Notes under the pieces: model-generated
The model's input: only the letters and a program-made list of their open reading frames with translations
The model's database searches: none
Told to the model about the DNA's origin: nothing
Source: Eisenibacter elegans DSM 3317
GTDB taxonomy: Bacteria > Bacteroidota > Bacteroidia > Cytophagales > Microscillaceae
DNA: 64,000 nt
Assembly: GCF_000430505.1 (NCBI RefSeq)
Contig: NZ_AUMD01000011.1
Span: 598,020 to 662,019, forward strand
Direction of reading: 5' to 3'
Program-made: the position numbers and the translations under genes
In this document: positions 17,106-25,526 of the stretch, in pieces
Layout: each line of letters begins with the position of its first letter
Position numbering within the stretch: position 1 is the stretch's first letter

Positions 17106-17323
17106 GTGTGGGCTGTCAACAGGATGGCAAAATCCCTAACGTCAGGGTTTAACATCAAAATCAGGGAAGCGCTGAGATTATCAGATTTCACAACTTCAAT
17201 CTGTGTGTTTGTGATGTGAAATCAGCCTCGGATAAACGAATAAAAACAAACGTCGGGCATTCGTGGCGAAATTTGGGTTTCCCCTAGCCTTCGCCTCAAA
17301 ACAGATAACAGCAAAAGAAAGCC

Positions 17324-17356
17324 ACCAGCCGTCCCAAGTTTTTGGGGATGGCTGGT
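17324..17356 (-). terminator. Terminator after lpxB
   Basis: Stem ACCAGCC(G)TCCC / GGGGATGGCTGGT with a loop of about eight bases, followed on the minus strand by GGCTTTCTTTT. It lies 13 bases beyond the lpxB stop. Confidence 0.65.
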
Positions 17357-17368
17357 ATCCGAGTTGTG

Positions 17369-18481
17369 TTATTTTTCGTTCAGATACTGCCACATTTTCT
17401 TTGCAGCTTTGCTGGAGGCGCCGGGCTCCCCCATTTGGCTCAGTAGGTGTGCATAGCCATCTTGCACAGCCTTTCGTCCCGGGTTGTTGGGCAAGATACG
17501 TTTCAGTTCTTCCCGTAGGCGTTCGGGGCGAAACTCGTGTTGAATCAACTCAGTAACGACGGGCTTATTGGCAATCAGGTTGACAAGCGAAATATAAGGT
17601 ACTCGAATCAGGGTCTTGATGATGCGGTAAGTGAGCGCGCTAGTTCGGTAAACCACCACCTGAGGCACGCCAAAAAGTGCTGTTTCTAGCGTGGCCGTCC
17701 CCGAAGTTACCACTGCCGCCGTTGCTTCCGAGAGTAGGTCATAGGTCTCTTCAAATACCAAGTGTATACCTTCGGTGTGTTGAGCGGCTTTGTAGAGACT
17801 TGGTGGAAGGTTGTTAACGCCTGCTATCACAAACTGATAGTCAGGGAATTGGCTTCGGATGCGCAATACATCTCCCAAGACAGCCTTAACTTCTTGGAAA
17901 CGGCTACCCGGCAATACTGCGACAATTGGAGCTTCCGAAAGCTGATGCCGCTGCCGGAAGTCTGCCGAAGGCCGGAAGTTGTGGATAGCATCCCAGATGG
18001 GGTTGCCCACATAGTCTACTTCGTAGTCGAAACGTTTGAAAAACGCCACCTCAAAAGGCAAAATCACAAACATCCGTGAGACAAAGCGTTTGATTTTGTA
18101 GGCGCGCTTGGTGTTCCAAGCCCACACCTTGGGAGAGATATAATAAAACACCGGAATGCCGTGTGCCTTGGCAAACTTGGCCATTCGCATATTGAACCCC
18201 GCATAATCTACAAGGATGAGCACATCGGGGCGGTGCGCCAGCAAATCGGCCTGACATTGCCGCATAAACTTACGGATAGTGCCGAGGTTTTTCAATACCT
18301 CCCAAAAGCCCATAAAGGCCATATCGCGATAATGCTGTACCAGTTCGCCAGCCACAGCCTCCATCTGGTCGCCACCCCAGCAGCGAAAATTAGCCGCAGA
18401 ATCTTCTTCTTTGAGTGCCCGCATTAGGTTGGCAGCGTGCATATCACCGGAGCGCTCTCCGGCTATGAGGTAGTATTTCAT
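17369..18481 (-). CDS. lpxB: Lipid-A-disaccharide synthase
   Basis: Glycosyltransferase of family GT19 that joins UDP-diacylglucosamine and lipid X to form the lipid A disaccharide at the inner membrane. Marks: AGERSGDMHAANL at the N-terminus, AFMGFWEVL, VDYAGFNMRMAK, YYISPKVWAWN, VDYVGNPIWD and LPGSRFQEV; the donor pocket TSGTATLETALFGVPQVVVY is near residue 260. The length of 370 is normal. No other lipid A genes are next to it. A copy of the dispersed AAATCTTGGTATAA repeat (18510-18574, minus) ends 29 bases before the start codon and points into the gene. Confidence 0.96.
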   Translation of the reverse strand: MKYYLIAGERSGDMHAANLMRALKEEDSAANFRCWGGDQMEAVAGELVQHYRDMAFMGFWEVLKNLGTIRKFMRQCQADLLAHRPDVLILVDYAGFNMRMAKFAKAHGIPVFYYISPKVWAWNTKRAYKIKRFVSRMFVILPFEVAFFKRFDYEVDYVGNPIWDAIHNFRPSADFRQRHQLSEAPIVAVLPGSRFQEVKAVLGDVLRIRSQFPDYQFVIAGVNNLPPSLYKAAQHTEGIHLVFEETYDLLSEATAAVVTSGTATLETALFGVPQVVVYRTSALTYRIIKTLIRVPYISLVNLIANKPVVTELIQHEFRPERLREELKRILPNNPGRKAVQDGYAHLLSQMGEPGASSKAAKKMWQYLNEK

Positions 18482-18509
18482 ATTCTGTTGAGGTTATACT
18501 CGATGGAAA

Positions 18510-18574
18510 TTATACCAAGATTTGATTTTCTTGACTCTCAAGGACTTTCAGTACTTGGCTCTCCCAAACCAATT
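18510..18574 (-). repeat. Dispersed intergenic repeat, copy A1
   Basis: Minus strand: TTGGTTTGGGAGA ... GTACTGAAAGTCCTTGAG then TCAAGAAAATCAAATCTTGG and TATAA. It matches copies at 45704-45775 and 56254-56325 in order and wording. It ends 29 bases before the lpxB start. Confidence 0.65.
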
Positions 18575-18583
18575 TTGACGAGG

Positions 18584-18635
18584 TATAGTTTGGGGAAATT
18601 ATGCGCTAAAAATCATCGAGCGTCAAGTAAATCTC
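18584..18635 (+). repeat. Dispersed intergenic repeat, copy A2 (inverted partner of A1)
   Basis: TATAGTTTGGGGAAATTATG then CGCTAAAAATC and GTCAAGTAAATCTCG; same order of words as the copy at 56254-56325. It faces away from A1, so the pair is arranged back to back. Confidence 0.55.
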
Positions 18636-19066
18636 GCAATAGCATCGTCGGAGGCTTGTGTGCGATGCTCACACCACCGAACAGAGGAGTCACAAAAGCC
18701 CGTATGTATCCCACAAGGTTCTGCTTCGGTCAGCACACAAACATACACAGCTACGACCAAGCAAACAGCAAAAAACACGATTATTTGTGAAGGCTAGATA
18801 ATGCCAGTAAGAAATTATAAAGAAATATTGGTGTAAGATAAATGATGTATATGCTAAAATCACGGATTCATTGTAGCTTTGTAGCGAAATATGGTACGGC
18901 TATTGGTAAGGGACTAGTCAAGGGAGTGGACACTTTTTTGTGCCTATGTACATAAACCTCCAAAAGCACCGTTATACACCAAGGTAGTGGAAAAGCATAG
19001 GCTTACAAAAGCAACACGACAACCCACTGCCCAAGCTCATCATACATTCAAGCTAGGATATCTGAC

Positions 19067-20179
19067 ATGAAAGTCGCTATTGTACTGAATACATCTTGGA
19101 ACATTTATAATTTCAGACGAGGCCTTGTAGAGGCAATATTGGCCGAAGGGCACGAAGTAGTGGCAATAGCCCCTAAAGACGAATATGTACAACATTTGCT
19201 GGCCATCGGCTGCCAATACTATCCTGTACAGCTGAACAACAAGGGAACCAACCCCCTGCAAGATGTTTTCTACCTACACCAACTCTATCGCGCCTATCGC
19301 AAACTGAAGCCCGATTTGGTCTTGCAGTTTACCATCAAACCCAATATCTACGGTACTTTGGCGGCAGCCTTGCTGGGTATCCCGACCATCAACAATGTTT
19401 GTGGATTGGGTACTGTTTTTTTGCGCGATGGTTTCTCTTCTTCGGTGGCCAAATGGCTCTACAAATGGGCATTTAGGTATCCTCACAAGGTGTTCTTTCA
19501 GAATGAAGACGACCTACAGGTGTTTTTGGAACAAAAGCTCATCTCGCCAGAGCTAACAGCGCTCATCCCCGGATCGGGGTTGCCTTTGGAGCGGTTTATG
19601 CCTGAGCCAATGCCTGAAAATGAGGAATTTACATTTTTGATGGTAGCCCGTCTTATTTATGACAAAGGCATTGTAGAGTATGTAGAAGCCGCCCGCCTAC
19701 TCAAGGCTCAAGGCTTTCGGGCGCGCTTTCAGCTTTTAGGTGCCATAGAAGAACAAAAGGGCTTGGGTATCAGCCGAGGCCAACTAGAGGCTTGGGTGGC
19801 AGAGGGGCTGGTAGAATATCTCGGCACTACCGACCGCGTACAACAGGTCATTGCGTTGGCCGACGCAGTGGTGTTGCCTTCGTACCGTGAGGGAACGCCT
19901 CGCGCCTTGCTCGAAGCCGCCGGAATGGCCAAGCCGCTCATTACAACCAATATCGCCGGCTGCCGACAAACTGTTACCGATGGCTACAACGGCTTTTTGT
20001 GTGAGGTCAAAAATGCCACAGACCTAGCCGAAAAGATGCAGGCTATGATTCAGCTCAGCCCCGAAGCTAGAGCCACAATGGGTCAAAATAGCCGATATAA
20101 GGTAGAGCAGGAGTTTGACGAGAAAATTGTGCTCAATGCCTACCTGCGCCTTGTACGAAATTATGCCCAATCTGCATAA
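19067..20179 (+). CDS. Glycosyltransferase family 4 (GT-B fold)
   Basis: Cytoplasmic retaining glycosyltransferase that adds a sugar from a nucleotide or lipid-linked donor to a growing polysaccharide. N-terminal half: VAIVLNTSWNIYNFRRGLV and PDLVLQFTIKPNIYG, with IPTINNVCGLGTVFLRDG, the pattern of PglA/WcaL/CapM-like enzymes acting on undecaprenyl-linked acceptors. C-terminal half: FLMVARLIYDKGIVEYVEAA and the nucleotide-sugar motif SYREGTPRALLEAAGMAKP, with the two Glu of the EX7E motif. Length of 370 is usual. First gene of the polysaccharide cluster; the next gene starts 120 bases downstream and has its own promoter. Confidence 0.93.
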   Translation: MKVAIVLNTSWNIYNFRRGLVEAILAEGHEVVAIAPKDEYVQHLLAIGCQYYPVQLNNKGTNPLQDVFYLHQLYRAYRKLKPDLVLQFTIKPNIYGTLAAALLGIPTINNVCGLGTVFLRDGFSSSVAKWLYKWAFRYPHKVFFQNEDDLQVFLEQKLISPELTALIPGSGLPLERFMPEPMPENEEFTFLMVARLIYDKGIVEYVEAARLLKAQGFRARFQLLGAIEEQKGLGISRGQLEAWVAEGLVEYLGTTDRVQQVIALADAVVLPSYREGTPRALLEAAGMAKPLITTNIAGCRQTVTDGYNGFLCEVKNATDLAEKMQAMIQLSPEARATMGQNSRYKVEQEFDEKIVLNAYLRLVRNYAQSA

Positions 20180-20209
20180 AAAACGCAAGACACCAACCGC
20201 AAAAGGGGG

Positions 20210-20240
20210 TTGTGATTGTAGCCTTTTTGATGTAGCTTTG
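20210..20240 (+). promoter_or_regulatory. Promoter of the polysaccharide export operon
   Basis: TTG at 20210-20212, 20-base spacer, TAGCTTTG at 20233-20240. It lies between the glycosyltransferase and the Wza-like gene; the start codon at 20300 is 60 bases on. It can drive the four genes that follow. Confidence 0.7.
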
Positions 20241-20299
20241 CTCAAGCTGCTAAGCATACATCTACTTTTATCTCTGTATCCCCTCAATCTTGAGCGCTT

Positions 20300-21106
20300 A
20301 TGCGAAACATACTTTATTTTGTTGCCTTTGCAGTACTCTTGTCCTCTTGTAAGATTTATAATCAGAACGTGATTTTTAAAACAGAAACCGAGCTCAACAT
20401 CCCAGAGGTGGAGGCGCTTCGAGCTATCGCCGAGCGCAACTATATCATCAAGCCAGATGATTTTATCAGTGTGCGGCTCTTTAGTGTGGAGGGTGAAGCC
20501 CTGGTAGAGCCCATCTTGCCGGCCAACTTGATGGGGCAGCAGGGCGGAATGGTTGGCGGTGGCGGAATGATGATGGGCGCACAGCAAGGCGGCCTCCAAC
20601 AACGCTACCTCATTCAAACCGATGGCTCAGCAGACCTACCCCTGATTGGCAATATCTCGCTAAAAGGCTATACTCTACACCAAGCCGACAGCGTCTTGAC
20701 GGAGGCCTACAGCCAGTTTTATAAAGACTTGTATGTGCGTACGCAATACCTCAACAAACGTGTGATTGTGTTTCGAGGGGCTGGCGCGACTGTAGTGCCG
20801 CTCGAAAACGAAAATATGCACCTCATCGAAGTGTTGGCCATTGCCGGCGGCTTCGACAACTCGGTGCGCGCTACCAACATCCGCATCATCAGGGGAGACC
20901 TCAAAGACCCAACGGTCTTTATTGTCAATCTGAAAACGATAGAGGATATGCGCAAAGCCTACCTTCGCATTGAGCCTAACGACATCATTTATGTAGAGCC
21001 TATTCGCAAGAGCATCTTAGAGGGCTTGAGCGACTTGTCAGGTTTGTTGGGGCTGTTGGCTACTATTTTCTCTTTTGCCGTATTAATCAGAAGCACGAAT
21101 AATTAA
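20300..21106 (+). CDS. Wza-like polysaccharide export lipoprotein
   Basis: Outer-membrane polysaccharide export protein of the OPX/Wza family, the channel partner of the Wzc-like kinase encoded next. Signal peptide MRNILYFVAFAVLLSSC gives a lipoprotein at Cys17. The poly-export domain starts at IIKPDDFISVRLFS (about 50) and includes QTDGSADLPLIGNISLKGYT; it is interrupted by a Gly/Met-rich loop (GGMVGGGGMMMG, about 80-92). An SLBB-type domain follows (VIVFRGAGATVVPLE, MHLIEVLAIAGG). Residues 245-263 form a hydrophobic segment near the C-terminus (LLGLLATIFSFAVLI) that could insert in the outer membrane. Good promoter at 20210-20240. Confidence 0.92.
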   Translation: MRNILYFVAFAVLLSSCKIYNQNVIFKTETELNIPEVEALRAIAERNYIIKPDDFISVRLFSVEGEALVEPILPANLMGQQGGMVGGGGMMMGAQQGGLQQRYLIQTDGSADLPLIGNISLKGYTLHQADSVLTEAYSQFYKDLYVRTQYLNKRVIVFRGAGATVVPLENENMHLIEVLAIAGGFDNSVRATNIRIIRGDLKDPTVFIVNLKTIEDMRKAYLRIEPNDIIYVEPIRKSILEGLSDLSGLLGLLATIFSFAVLIRSTNN

Positions 21107-21174
21107 GTCTTGTGCTACGTTGTTAAACCAATCACCATTCTTATTCTAATTAACCTGTTGACGCTTTAGCTTGC

Positions 21175-23637
21175 TTGTCTAAACATACCCACATATCACC
21201 TACCATAGGCCCACCGGAAACAGATGATGACCGTAATTTTTTGAGTGAGTTAGACTTTCACAAAATATGGCTCATCTTTCGAAAAAGCTTGATTTGGATT
21301 GTGTTGTTAGTAACGCTTTCCATCACTGGTGCATACCTCTATATCCGCTATACCAAGCCGCTATACCAGTCGGCTTCTAATCTCAAGCTAGAAATCAAAA
21401 GCACAGGCAACAATGTGTTGGGGCTGCGGGGCGTAAGTATGGATGGGGGCGACCTATACGGTGAAATAGAATATATTCGCTCCGAAATCATCTATGACGA
21501 GCTACTCAAGCGCTCTCCCGAATTGCACGTAAGCTACTATGCCAAGGGCAATATCTTAGACAATGAGCTGTATAGCTCTTCGCCTTTTGAGCTGGTGTAC
21601 GAACAGTTTGACGAATCGTTGATGGATCAAAAAATCTCTGTCGAAATTCTGAGCAAGCAGGAATACATCCTCTCTTATCAGATAGGCAATAGTGTAGTCA
21701 AACAGCAATATCAGTTTGGACAGGCAATTAATCTGGGTGGGAAGGTATGCCAATTAGTGCTAAAAAACACCTTCAGCCCCGGCAGTAGTTATAGCTATTA
21801 TTATTTTGTAGTCAACAGCCGTAGCGCCCTGATCAATTATCTTCAACAAAACCTGAGCGTAGGCATTATCAACCAAACTGCCCGCATCATCAGTGTGGCC
21901 TTCAAAGAACACAACATTTATAAGGCACGTGATATTGTCAATAAAATCGACAGCATCTACCTAGAGAAAACAGTAGAAAAACAAAATCAAAGCTACAAAC
22001 AACAACTACGCTACCTCGATGAGCAAATCGCGAAGATAGAGCAAAAACTGGCCTCTTACGAAGATACCCTAGAGCGCTTTATCCTGACCAATAAGGTGCG
22101 CAGTGGAGAAGAAATCTTTAACAAAGCGCTGAGCGGCATAGAGGAAATGCTGGTCAAGAAAAACACGTTGGTAGAGCAACTCACCACCCTCCAGCAGCTC
22201 GATAATTGGGTACAACAGGACTCGCTCAACCTCGAAACCCTGCCCGAAATAGCTGTAGACGATGCTCGCCTGACCACGCTTTTCACTGAGCTAAACCAGC
22301 TCAAGGAACGCCGCAACAGTATGGCGCTTACCCGCACAGCCAATAGCCAGTCTTTGCGCTATCTCGAAGAACAATACGCTACAGCCAAGAGCAAAGCCGC
22401 CCAGCAGATTCAGGCCCAACAAAAACGCCTCTACCGACAATTGGCTGAAGTAAGGGGTAAAATCGCCGAATCGGAACAACAGTTTTTTAGTGCTCCTGCC
22501 AAAGAAAAAGCCTTTAACCGTATCCAACGGCTGTATAACATTGATGAGGGCTACTACCTCAGCATGCTCAACCGTAAGGCCGAAATAGGGATAGCCGGGG
22601 CAGGCATTATTCCGGAATTTGTGATTTTGTCGCCGGCCAATCTCCCCAGTGTAGCCATCTACCCCCAAAAGCGCACCATCTACCCCATCGGGCTAGGGGT
22701 AGGACTGATACTTTCGCTGCTTTTGGTAGGAGGGCGATACATCTTGAGTGATACCATCGGCAACCAAGCCGAACTAGAGCGCCTGCTCTATGCGCCGGTG
22801 CTAGGAGCTGTGCCCCACTATCGACCACGCAAATACAAAAGCCAACACTCTCGCCTGATGGTGGCCGACAACCCACGCTCCGTACTCAACGAAGCCCTAC
22901 GGGCTATCCGTACCAATATCGACTTTATGTTGCCCCCTGGCCAACGCCTACACCAACGCGCCGAGGCCAAAATCATTGCGGTCTCCTCTACAGTCAGCGG
23001 CGAGGGCAAAACCTTTGTGGCGGTCAATACCGCCGGTATTATTGCCATGTCGGGGCTGAGGGTCATTGTGTTGGACTGCGACATGCGCCGCCCCAAAGTC
23101 CATCTAGCCTTTGACTATTTGGATAATGACAACGAGGCCGGCGGCTTGAGCACCCTGCTCATTGGTCGAACCACGCTGGAGTCTGTCATCAAAAAACAAA
23201 CACGCGTCGAAAATCTACACTTTATACCTGCCGGCCCCATACCTCCTAACCCCTCTGAGCTGATTCTTCGCACGGAATTTGAAGAACTATTAGTCTCGCT
23301 CAAAGCAAAATATGACATTATCCTCATCGACAGCCCGCCGGTGGGCTTGGTTACAGATGGGATATTGATTATGCAAAAAGCTGATGTACCGCTGTTTGTC
23401 TTTAGGGCAAATTATTCGCGTCGAGTTTTTGTCAAAGGACTCAACAAATTGCTACAACAAAAAAATGTACAAAACCTAGCCGCCATTCTCAATGCGTCCA
23501 AAGCAACCGGAGGATATGGATATGGATACGGATATGGCAGCTACGGCTCTTACCAATCGCCCTACTATGAAGAAGATACGCCTGCTTGGCGGACTTTTCT
23601 TCAAAACATATGGGCAATTATCAACCAACGTAAGTAA
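21175..23637 (+). CDS. Wzc-like tyrosine-protein kinase/chain-length regulator
   Basis: Inner-membrane bacterial tyrosine kinase that controls polysaccharide assembly and export. Order: cytoplasmic N-terminus, first membrane helix (about 37-56), Wzz domain and long periplasmic coiled coils (about 260-460), GNVR-like region before the second helix (about 505-525), then the kinase with Walker A VSGEGKT (about 606-612), Walker A' VIVLDCDMRRPK (about 630) and Walker B ILIDSPPVG (about 718). The C-terminus has the tyrosine cluster (GYGYGYGYGSYGSY ... PYY, about 780-797) that is autophosphorylated. Start: after a stop at 21151 no ATG precedes the first membrane helix, so TTG at 21175 is the best start. 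The CpsB-like phosphatase follows two bases after the stop. Confidence 0.93.
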   Translation: MSKHTHISPTIGPPETDDDRNFLSELDFHKIWLIFRKSLIWIVLLVTLSITGAYLYIRYTKPLYQSASNLKLEIKSTGNNVLGLRGVSMDGGDLYGEIEYIRSEIIYDELLKRSPELHVSYYAKGNILDNELYSSSPFELVYEQFDESLMDQKISVEILSKQEYILSYQIGNSVVKQQYQFGQAINLGGKVCQLVLKNTFSPGSSYSYYYFVVNSRSALINYLQQNLSVGIINQTARIISVAFKEHNIYKARDIVNKIDSIYLEKTVEKQNQSYKQQLRYLDEQIAKIEQKLASYEDTLERFILTNKVRSGEEIFNKALSGIEEMLVKKNTLVEQLTTLQQLDNWVQQDSLNLETLPEIAVDDARLTTLFTELNQLKERRNSMALTRTANSQSLRYLEEQYATAKSKAAQQIQAQQKRLYRQLAEVRGKIAESEQQFFSAPAKEKAFNRIQRLYNIDEGYYLSMLNRKAEIGIAGAGIIPEFVILSPANLPSVAIYPQKRTIYPIGLGVGLILSLLLVGGRYILSDTIGNQAELERLLYAPVLGAVPHYRPRKYKSQHSRLMVADNPRSVLNEALRAIRTNIDFMLPPGQRLHQRAEAKIIAVSSTVSGEGKTFVAVNTAGIIAMSGLRVIVLDCDMRRPKVHLAFDYLDNDNEAGGLSTLLIGRTTLESVIKKQTRVENLHFIPAGPIPPNPSELILRTEFEELLVSLKAKYDIILIDSPPVGLVTDGILIMQKADVPLFVFRANYSRRVFVKGLNKLLQQKNVQNLAAILNASKATGGYGYGYGYGSYGSYQSPYYEEDTPAWRTFLQNIWAIINQRK
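23512..23537 (+). repeat. Tandem GGATAT/CGGATATGG hexamer run coding the tyrosine cluster
   Basis: GGATATGGATATGGATACGG then ATATGG: Gly-Tyr codon pairs in tandem within the kinase gene. Slippage here would change the number of phosphorylatable tyrosines in steps of one. Confidence 0.6.
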
Positions 23638-23639
23638 TC

Positions 23640-24386
23640 ATGATAGGACTACTCTTCTCCAAATCAGCCCATAGCAACCCTTGGTTACGTACCGATAACT
23701 GGCTACACACAGATATACACTCGCATCTATTGCCCGGCATCGATGATGGGGTGAAGACGCTGGCCGAGGCCGCTGCGCTCATAGAGCAGTTTCAGGCTTT
23801 GGGCTACCAAAAGCTCATCACCACGCCCCACATCATGATGGACTATTACCGCAATACGCCCTGTATCATCCAAGAACGACTCGAAGAACTGCAAGCTTAC
23901 CTCAAACAAGAGGGCATCAATATATGTATAGAAGCTGCCGCAGAGTATTATATGGATGAGGGCTTGGCCGAAATGATCAAGCGCGATGACCCGCTGCTGA
24001 CCTTTGGCGACCGCTATGTGTTGGTAGAAACGGCCTTTATCAATCGACCGCTCAATTTTTGGGAGATGCTCTTCGAGCTACAAGTCCTAGGCTATCGCCC
24101 TGTATTGGCACACCCCGAGCGCTATGCTTATTTGCAAAAAGACCTCCGCCTATTGGACGAAATCGCGCAGCGAGGTATCTTGCTGCAAGTCAATCAAATA
24201 GCACTATCAGGATACTATGGCTCAGAGGCCAAACGCTTGGCCAAATACATCATTCAGAAAAAAATGCTTAGTTTTGTAGGCTCTGACTGCCACGGGGTGC
24301 GACACATGCAGGCAATGCAAGTAACACACAAACTCAAAGGCTTTCAAAAATTAGCAGAACAACCCCTACTCAATGCTCAACTCTGA
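23640..24386 (+). CDS. CpsB/CapC-like tyrosine-protein phosphatase (PHP fold)
   Basis: Metal-dependent PHP-domain phosphatase that removes phosphate from the tyrosine cluster of Wzc-like kinases. Metal-binding motif DIHSHLLPGIDDG at residues 25-37 (His27, His29), then TTPHIMMDYYRN, an acidic helix with EAAAEYYMDE, and late motifs LAHPERYAYL and GSDCHG, all in the usual order for CpsB/CapC/YwqE. 248 residues is the normal size. Start ATG 23640 follows the kinase stop by two bases and its own last codons overlap the next gene by 14 bases, so translation is probably coupled. Confidence 0.94.
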   Translation: MIGLLFSKSAHSNPWLRTDNWLHTDIHSHLLPGIDDGVKTLAEAAALIEQFQALGYQKLITTPHIMMDYYRNTPCIIQERLEELQAYLKQEGINICIEAAAEYYMDEGLAEMIKRDDPLLTFGDRYVLVETAFINRPLNFWEMLFELQVLGYRPVLAHPERYAYLQKDLRLLDEIAQRGILLQVNQIALSGYYGSEAKRLAKYIIQKKMLSFVGSDCHGVRHMQAMQVTHKLKGFQKLAEQPLLNAQL

Positions 24387-25413
24387 TTTTCAAGACTATA
24401 ACCACCTTCCTACATACGACAAAACGGTATTGGTTACCGGGGCTACCGGCCTAATCGGTAGCTTTGTTGTCAGACTCCTACTCCAACAAGGCGCTACCAT
24501 ACACGCCCTTCGCAGGCAAAGCAGTACCCCACTACTGCTAGAAGGGCTTGATGAACAGATACATTGGCACGAAGGAGATGTGTTGGATGTGGATAGCCTC
24601 GAAGCAGCGATGGAGGGCGTTCAGTCTGTAATTCACTGCGCCGCTACAGTTTCTTTTCACCCCCGCGACTACGCGCATATGTTTAAGGTCAATGTAGAGG
24701 GGACGGCCAATGTGGTCAATGTGGCCCTCACAACAGGCATAGAAGACTTTTGCTTTGTCAGCTCAGTGGCTGCGCTAGGTCGCAAAAAGGGGCAGATGCT
24801 CATCGATGAAAGCAATCAATGGGAGACTTCTCCCCTCAACAGCCAATACGCACAGTCCAAACACCTAGCCGAGATGGAAGTCTGGCGCGGGATTGCCGAA
24901 GGCCTCTCGGCGGTGATTGTCAACCCATCGGTAGTGTTGGGCCCCGGAGAGCTAGACAAAAGCAGTACCCAGCTATTCAACTATGTTTATACCCAAAAGC
25001 CGTTTTATATTGATGGCTACCTCAACTATGTCGATGTGCGCGATGTAGCCACTTCCATACTTTTATTGCTTGCCCGCCAAATACGTGGGGAGCGCTTTGT
25101 GGTCAGCGCCGGCACGATTACCTACCTCGAAATGTTTGGCTATATGGCCGAAACATTGGGCAAAAAGGCTCCTCGTATCAAGGTCAATGGCCGTATGGCC
25201 GGGATAGCTTGGCGCTTGGCCAGCCTCCAATCTTGGCTTACCGGAGGCCGCCCCTTCATCACCCGCGAAACAGCTCAGATAGCCCAAAACTCTTTTACTT
25301 TCGACAATCAAAAAATAAAAAAGAGGCTCGACTATCAGTTCAAAAGCGCCCAAGAGGCAATTCAATGGACTGGGCAAGCCTTGCTGGCGCGTGAGAAAAA
25401 CCCAAAAGCCTAG
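24373..25413 (+). CDS. NAD-dependent epimerase/dehydratase (extended SDR)
   Basis: Extended short-chain dehydrogenase of 346 residues. Rossmann motif VLVTGATGLIGSFVV (Gly23, Gly26, Gly29), HCAATVSFHP, a Ser in FVSSVAALG and the catalytic pair in SQYAQSKHLAE (YxxxK, about 155-160), then VNPSVVLGPGE. The pattern FKVNVEGTANVVN is closest to dihydroflavonol-reductase-like/sugar-epimerase enzymes. Given that its start lies within the phosphatase gene and it ends the export cluster, it may modify a nucleotide sugar or a lipid-linked intermediate; the substrate is not evident. Confidence 0.9.
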   Translation: MLNSDFQDYNHLPTYDKTVLVTGATGLIGSFVVRLLLQQGATIHALRRQSSTPLLLEGLDEQIHWHEGDVLDVDSLEAAMEGVQSVIHCAATVSFHPRDYAHMFKVNVEGTANVVNVALTTGIEDFCFVSSVAALGRKKGQMLIDESNQWETSPLNSQYAQSKHLAEMEVWRGIAEGLSAVIVNPSVVLGPGELDKSSTQLFNYVYTQKPFYIDGYLNYVDVRDVATSILLLLARQIRGERFVVSAGTITYLEMFGYMAETLGKKAPRIKVNGRMAGIAWRLASLQSWLTGGRPFITRETAQIAQNSFTFDNQKIKKRLDYQFKSAQEAIQWTGQALLAREKNPKA

Positions 25414-25526
25414 CATTTTTGTTGTATAATTTACTAACTTAGCAAAACTACTAGGCCCATACGGGGCTAGGCATAGGAACGGTTTTGTTGACCTATAGAC
25501 CCTGTATTTCACTCAAGAAGCGCCCT

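Larger units (their letters stand above)
18482..19066. other. Gene-free region between lpxB and the glycosyltransferase gene
   Basis: Besides the two repeat copies (18510-18574 and 18584-18635) there is nothing convincing. A 117-codon open frame at 18437-18790 crosses the lpxB start and the repeats and has no protein-like composition. Two weak -7 boxes (TATGTTTG on minus at 18738-18745; TAGCTTTG on plus at 18874-18881) lack a TTG at the right distance. Confidence 0.5.

Noticed and set aside
18437..18790. Open frame of 117 codons upstream of lpxB
   Set aside because: It crosses the lpxB start and two copies of the dispersed repeat, has no protein-like composition and no start signal.
20024..20617. 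Minus-strand frame of 197 codons
   Set aside because: Antisense to the glycosyltransferase and Wza-like genes, which have clear family motifs.
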